This document shows positions 58,260 to 64,000 of a stretch of 64,000 bases of DNA, one piece after another (position 1 is the first letter of the stretch; every line of letters begins with the position of its first letter). The translations under genes and the position numbers were made by a program. Origin of the DNA: Liquidambar formosana (lineage: Eukaryota > Streptophyta > Magnoliopsida > Saxifragales > Altingiaceae). Below the pieces are notes generated by a model that did no database searches, had not been told where the DNA came from, and saw only the letters and a program-made list of their open reading frames with translations. The stretch spans positions 19,129,850-19,193,849 of the forward strand of contig CM077832.1 in NCBI GenBank assembly GCA_039720395.1, written 5' to 3'.

Positions 58260-59425
58260 ACTCCACTACTTATGCCTGACTGCCCATGGCAAAATGTGAT
58301 ATTCGACTTTGTTCTAGGTCTTCCACATACCTTTACAAAACATGATTTTATTCTTGTGGTCATGGACCATTTTTCTAACATGGCTCACTTCATTCCTTAT
58401 TCCAAAACTTCTGATGTTTTCCATGTTGCAAAATTGTTCTTCAATGAAATTTTCAAACTAAATGGTCTTCCCAAAACCATTGTGTCTGATAGCGATATAA
58501 AATTCATGAGTTACTTTTGGAAAACCCTTTGCACCTATTAGGCACAAAACTAATATTCTTCACTACCTATCATCCTTAAACTGATGGTCAAACTGAAGTT
58601 TTCAATAAGTGTTTAGGCAACCTGTTAAGGAGTTTAGTAGGTTACAACAATAGGAATTGGGATTCCATTCTGGGGACAGTCCAATTTGCATACAATAGCT
58701 CAGTCAATAGTTCTATAGGCATGAATCTGTTCGATGTTGTGCATGGTTACACACCTAGGACGCGCCTTAGATCTCCTCCCTATGTCTCCTCATGTTAAAA
58801 TATTTGAGTCAGCCGAAGCGTTTGCTCACTATGTTCATGATTTATATTATGAGATTAGCAAGCGCATTCTAGCAAGCAATGAAATCAAACACAAGCTAAC
58901 TCACATAAGTACCATATAAAATTTAATGTTAGAAACTATGTTATTATTCCAATTACAATTGAGCAATTTCCTTCTGGAGCTGCTTGGAAGTTGCAAGCCT
59001 GTAGTGTTGGTTAAGGCATTAGCATGGGTAGGATCAAATGTATATGTTATAGACTGACTATAGGATAAGCTCTACTATTAATGTAGAAGACCTTATTGCT
59101 TACAGGGGTACCACAGATATACCCGATGAGCCTTTTATTGACCCTCCTCAACCCCCACTTGCTAATATTGTTCTTGCTGCCCCATCGCTTAATTTTCCAC
59201 AGACAGAAAAATAATTTGTTGATGCTATTTTGGATGAGCAAATTATTTCTACTAGGGATGGAGGACTTCAACATCTTTTGGTTCGTTGGAGAGGTCGTCC
59301 TCAGTCAAATTGCATGTGGATCAATCGTGATGATCTCCAACAGCTTGATCCAGACTTATGGGAGTACCAGAGTAGACCAGGGTCACACTCGATGAAGTCG
59401 AGTTTCTCCCACCTCGAGAGAATTT
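58260..59425 (+). pseudogene. Ty3/gypsy chromovirus integrase and chromodomain remnant
   Basis: The first frame (58272-58541) reads [30 protein letters not shown] (first catalytic Asp) and [16 protein letters not shown] (second Asp). After frame breaks TDGQTEVFNKCLGNLLRSL carries the Glu region, then AYNSSVNSSIGMNLFDVVHG. At 59230-59400 WRGRPQSNCMWINRDDLQQLDPDLWEY resembles the chromodomain that chromoviruses carry after integrase. Such chromodomains can direct insertion to marked chromatin. Stops and shifts leave no working protein, and no RT lies upstream. The plus-strand element ends near 59425-59460 without a recognisable LTR. Confidence 0.85.
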
Positions 59426-59459
59426 GTGCATACACCAAGCCTAGACCTCCGATTACACT

Positions 59460-59754
59460 GTGTGTAGAGCCAATCAACAAATCCATTCGGATTTAAGCTC
59501 CCTTTAAATTCCGGAATGCCAATCTTGAAATTATACTCCAACTTAGAGTCTCACTTCACCATAAATAGTTCTCTTCTTTGGTAAACTCCAAAGGGATTCT
59601 CAAAAGAAGTATTGGTATCTTCGGACTCATAATCAACCTCACTAGGAGGTTGGAGTCGTTGGACCATCTCCATTAAAGTTTCTACTTGCCTTCTTAACCC
59701 ATCAATCTTATCTCTATATTGCTGATTTTGCTAGTTGTCATCATTTCGACCCAT
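59460..59754 (-). pseudogene. Ty3/gypsy gag N-terminus, opposite strand
   Basis: From an ATG at 59754 the minus strand reads MGRNDDN, a stop, then QQYRDKIDGLRRQVETLMEMVQRLQ (coiled), SFENPFGVYQRR and, after another stop, FKIGIPEFKGSLNPNGFVDWL. The last block is the conserved PEF.G...EFLDWL entry of chromovirus gag. It stops abruptly at about 59460, where plus-strand pol remnants begin. This is the start of an element whose 5' LTR lies to the right. Confidence 0.82.
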
Positions 59755-60762
59755 TTAAAGGTGATTTTTAGCCCCAAAGTCCTTGTCCACAACAAGTCCT
59801 CTACCCCCTCTTCTTCTACCTCAACCTTGATTTGTTATAACAACCCAAAACAAAAATGCCAAATAGGTCTGAAAGAACTAAATGTAGGAAATATTTCAAC
59901 AGCAACAAGACTTCAGCAATGAAATACTTCAGTCAACAGCAATTCAACTCCATAGCAAATCCACAATCGAAGAGGAACCTATTCCGAAACACCAGCAATC
60001 CAAAATAGGTCTGAAGCAGATCCATAATTTTGCTGCAACACCAGCAAGTTTCAACTAGAAGCTTTTGTTGCAACAATGTCAGCACTCAATAAGCTTCAGT
60101 AAAGGCTTCCAATCAATAGAAAAGCAAAAGAGAAGAATCAACTTATGTGAAGAAACAATCTAATAGCGTCGATCACTGAACAAGGACAAATCAACAGAAC
60201 CTTCACTCTTCGGTCCTCTTCTCTATATGATCATTTCTTCTACAAGAATCGAGTTGCGAAATTGGAAAAACTCTAAACCCTCACAACTTCGATCAGAGGC
60301 TGAGATGACTTGCGAATACTTATTGGCTATCGTTTCCTCCTTCAGACTCGAATTTACAAAAGAAATTTGAATACCACTACTATTGGTGGTTTCGATCAGC
60401 ACAGTGAAGTAATTTTGATCCTTAACAACCTTAATCCAGAGTCACGACTACAGGGGAAACCACCATGCTTCATTTTCGAACCAGAAAGAAGCTGTGATTA
60501 GCACTAGGTAGCAAACACAAGCTTCGATTAGACAAGAACAAGGATTATGATCTTTGCTAAACTCAAATACTCCATTGTCGACTGGAAAGTTCCATTGATT
60601 GTGCTATACGAAGCTTCTACTGCTGCAATATTATGCTGTGACTAGCCCTAGGCAAACCCTAGGTGAAATTGATCAAGGTTGGGACTCATGCACATTAATA
60701 CGACATTAGTAAAAGAGAAAAAAAACAGAGCATAAATTCTCCACAGGGATTCGAACTTTGTT
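59755..60762 (-). other. Untranslated leader of the minus-strand gypsy element
   Basis: About 1 kb between the primer-binding site and gag, rich in CAGCAA and AGCTTC words, without a coding signal. Confidence 0.6.
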
Positions 60763-60774
60763 GCTCTGATACCA
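60763..60774 (-). other. Primer-binding site, initiator-Met tRNA
   Basis: The minus strand reads TGGTATCAGAGC exactly, the canonical plant retroelement primer-binding site, five bases after the LTR end. Confidence 0.9.
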
Positions 60775-60779
60775 AATAA

Positions 60780-61119
60780 TGAGTTTTAACTAAGAAAATC
60801 ACTAAGAAAGAGAGAAAAAAAGTAAAGGAAAATTCCATGGATAGATTTATTCGAGAGAAAAGGAGCAAATTGCTCTCTTACAAGTTATAACAACTAAAAT
60901 ATTCTTCAAAAACTGACTAACAAACTCTTAATAGCCCCTTATATAAACAAATAGAGGCTTAAAAGACTAAAATACCTTCGTAAACTCCCTAATTAACTAT
61001 GGACACTACTATCTATATTAACAACAAGACACAAATAAAATATAGCAATAAAAGTGGAGTTGAAGCAACTGGACAGCAGCCTAAATGCGCCACATCATAT
61101 GCCTACACCTTTTATAACA
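60780..61119 (-). mobile_element. Probable 5' LTR of the minus-strand gypsy element
   Basis: On the minus strand a TG...CA unit of 340 bp starts TGTTATAAAAGGTGTAGGC and ends TTAAAACTCA just before the primer-binding site. TTATATAAG-like text (60930-60955) may be its promoter. No second LTR copy was found in the window, so the outer boundary is inferred. Confidence 0.6.
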
Positions 61120-64000
61120 CTACTAAAATATAAGAAAATAAACAATTATGTCAGAAGCCCTAAACGTTTTTTCTTCGTTACATTGGACTAATCCTCTATC
61201 CGACCGGTGTTCATGCTCTAAAAAGACCCGAACCCATATTAGAAATGGCAATGGGGCAGATCGAGGTGGGTTTATAGTATACCATCCCTGACCCTGACTT
61301 TATTACCCCATCCTCGAATATATTTAACCATCCCCTACCCTATTGGTAGTTTGAAATACCCAGCCACGCCAACTATCTTCATTTTCTTTTTTCCTCTACA
61401 ACCAACTCAACTTCCTTTCGTTGCCTTTGTAACCATGACACAAATCAAACAATTATCTCTATAATTTCTATTAATTATATTTAATTGAAATTAGAGACTA
61501 CAAAGACTTGGATATCACTTTGGATTCAGAGATAAGAAAGTCGATCTGGTTCTTCATTAGTGTTTCCATGTCTGCAGAAGCTCCAAGGACTCTTAGAGCT
61601 ACCTCACATCTCCAAATCTAGCCAAGAGGGCCATACAAAACAAACAAAATGGGGGGAAAAACCAAATCTATAACTTTAAGTGTTCATAAATTGAATGTAT
61701 AATGAAAAATCGTATACAAAACAAATAAAATTAGGGGGAAAAATGATAAAGGAGGGTTGAGCTTCAGTTTCAGGACACGATCCTTCATCCTTAGCTGTCT
61801 CGAATTTCTTCCTTTGTCAAATGTAAGCTCTTTGCAATCCAAGTACGAAGCAAGTGGTGAGATGAAGTGAGGACAAACAAACAACTTTTAGAGTTGAGGT
61901 GAATAGGATGGACTAGTTCCTGTCTGGAGCTCATTGGATGGGGGCAGCAATGTGATGTAAATTGCAGTGATTCTTGGTTGAATCAATGGACGGTTGTGGT
62001 GACGGCGGCGATTTTAGTTGGCCGTGGCTGATGGTACAAGAATGGAAAGAGAGTTAAAGAGAGAAATAGAGGGTTAAGAGAATGAAGGCGATATGGAGGA
62101 TTCGAAGCAGAATGTTTAGGGTTTGAGTTTAAAGAGAATATATATATATGATGGTGGCTTAGGTATTGTAGGTACATGGATTTATCTACATGTGTCCTGA
62201 AAAATAATATATAGACCAATCCTACCTTGACAAGTGACTAGAAGTTAGTTGTTAACTTGGTCAGTAGTCAAGGGTCGTCATTGCATCTGAGCCTAACGTG
62301 TGGCCCCAACTATCGCATATGGGTCATGTCCAAGTCACGAGCACATTGCATAGGCATAAAAGTCCCACAAAATATTATATTTCTATTATACCAAAGGGTT
62401 TTCAAGAGGTTGTGGTTTGGTGGTTCAATGAGGAAATGTTGGCTGGGACCTAGGTTGAGAACATATTATTACACTGACGCTCAAACATACATATAGCATG
62501 AACGTTATATACCTTAGACTAAGTCACTAGCCAAACAAGATTAAATTATGAAGGGAAATAGGGAGGATAAGATTATTGGACACGTGTCACTAGTAGAGAG
62601 CATTATACATCAGACACGTGTCAACATCTCTATGATTGACTTACACCCATGGACCAAAATGTCAACGATATCAACAATATATCGTCATATCATCAACCGT
62701 CGACACGATATGTTGTTGTGATATAAGAGAAATTTGAAAAAAAAAAAAAATGAATATCGAACAATATACTCAAAATATCGTGATATATCGACGATATATT
62801 GATATCTTATCTTATCGCCTCATTTCTTTGATTTGTTGTCGAGATTTCGTGGATATATCGTTGATATATGGACGAATATCAACCCTGAGTGCATATCGCT
62901 TTTGCAGAATGGTTTTCAGCCTTTTCTTTTGCTCTTTGCTTGCTTTTTCTCCTTTATTAGTCCTTTCTTCACGTGAAAGTGTGTGAAACACAGCATTCCT
63001 TCATTACCTCCCTGCTGACCTACATTTAGTCCTTCCCGTTTTCTCTTTTTGTGTTGCTTTTTTTAATTTTTGGTGAGTGTTGACACTGTTGAGTTGCTGA
63101 TTGCTTAGCTAGTTGCTAACTTGCTAGGTTGCTTTTGCTTCTTTCATGTGAAGAAGCCAAAGCCAAGTGCTCCACTGCTCCCTAGTCCGCTACTAAGTTG
63201 CTTTTTTTCTATTGTTGCATTATTGCCTTATTAGCTTATTGGTTATTGCATTCTTTCTGGCATAGAAAAATTACATGAGCATCCCTATTTATTATTCTTT
63301 TTTTGCTGCATTGAGAAACCAGACTAGTTAGTTCAAAAATCAAAACTTCAGTGAAATTTGTCCCACTTCCCACTTGGCCACTTCCCAGTTCCCACGATCC
63401 CTCGTCAATCATCCCACTATAAGAAAGTAAGGAACGATAGCAAATTAGCAAGTAGCAAGTTGCAACTAGTTAAAGATCAAAAGAAGCTAAGAAGAAAGAA
63501 ACTAGCAGCAAACAGCAGTGCATTAGTTGAAGACTTAAAGCCTTGAAGGTTATAAACTTATAAGTTATAACTTATATTATTGTTAACATGTTGATTTTAT
63601 TCTTAATTCTTATAGTGTCAATTGTCAATTGTCAAATTTATTTATGTCAAACTAACATAGTAACATTCAAAATTATTTATAAAGAGGAAAAAAATAAAAA
63701 GAAAAATATATTAGAAATTTGCTGATTTTAACAATAAATGCATCAAAGCACATAATAGTTAAATCAAAAAACTCTCACAAATCACAATATATTGTTGTAA
63801 ACCTTAGTGATGTTTAATTGTTTATAAAAAGTAATATTTATATTATAAATTTGCTAATTTTAACAATAAATGCATAAAAGCACAGAATAGTTAAATCAAG
63901 GTCAATTGTTAATTGTCAGAATTATTTATTTATTTCAAACTAACATAGTAACATCTGACTTATAGTCCTACAAAAATTTAGAAAAGATAAAGAAATAAAT
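61120..64000. other. AT-rich spacer, no gene recognised
   Basis: The phrase AAATGGCAATGGGGCAGATC (about 61243) is reminiscent of common plant DNA-transposon ends. 62640-62885 is dense in ATATCG/CGATAT words. A decayed duplication lies at 63617-63955. Short open frames show no conserved motifs. Confidence 0.5.
63617..63955. repeat. Duplicated AT-rich blocks
   Basis: GTCAATTGT(C/T)AATTGTCA with following CAAACTAACATAGTAACAT occurs at 63617 and 63901. TTGCT(G/A)ATTTTAACAATAAATGCAT occurs at about 63719 and 63849. Confidence 0.85.

Noticed and set aside
60740..60775. tRNA-like text (GTTCGAATCCC on the minus strand)
   Set aside because: It is part of the retroelement primer-binding region; no cloverleaf can be formed.

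Overview
The window is nuclear DNA of a flowering plant, probably a repeat-rich eudicot; I cannot name the species. The evidence is one intron-containing TMK-type leucine-rich-repeat receptor kinase gene, abundant Ty1/copia and Ty3/gypsy LTR retrotransposons, Mutator-like elements, and Stowaway- and Tourist-like MITEs. Roughly 60 percent of the window is recognisable mobile DNA, most of it with target-site duplications (TSDs) that can be read directly.

Layout. 1-2305: end of a reverse copia LTR, then part of a reverse long LTR carrying palindromic TGCGTACGCA cassettes. 2306-5006: AT-rich spacer with a LINE-type RNase H remnant. 5007-17176: a cluster of solo LTRs from related families that start TGT(A/C)(G/A)CAC(C/T)CC and end TTCACA or CTCACA: 5007-9941 (TSD ATAAC) with 6026-7571 nested in it (TSD CTTGG), 11279-14055 reverse (TSD TTAGG), and 14156-17176 (TSD AGTGC). 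17963-37435: one old copia element on the minus strand (227-bp LTRs, TSD TTCTC). It was later split by a 1.77-kb Mutator-like element (33283-35055, TSD GATATTGTA) and by a solo LTR of a second copia family (21293-32680, TSD TCAAA). That solo LTR was itself split by a complete, nearly identical-LTR member of its own family in the opposite orientation (21761-31474, TSD CATAA).

37436-42849: spacer with a Stowaway-like MITE, a GA-rich TIR element and microsatellites. 42850-47169 (minus): the TMK1-like gene, two exons, about 949 codons, intact except for a one-base frameshift near 46251-46254. 47170-55909: upstream region and AT-rich spacer with two abutting Tourist-like MITEs (49240-49749). 55919-58004: a second Mutator-like element with 9-bp TSDs. 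58260-61119: broken Ty3/gypsy (chromovirus) parts in opposing orientations. 61120-64000: AT-rich spacer.

The host gene is expected to encode a plasma-membrane receptor kinase of the TMK family, known for auxin-linked signalling and growth control. The retroelement parts do not form a working system: every pol reading frame seen is broken. The two signals that ordinary annotation does not explain are (a) three hairpins at 26533-26751 in the youngest copia element, with an identical 17-nt loop but different, internally complementary stems, and (b) clusters of the 10-bp palindrome TGCGTACGCA in threes or fours at about 20-21 bp spacing in one LTR family.
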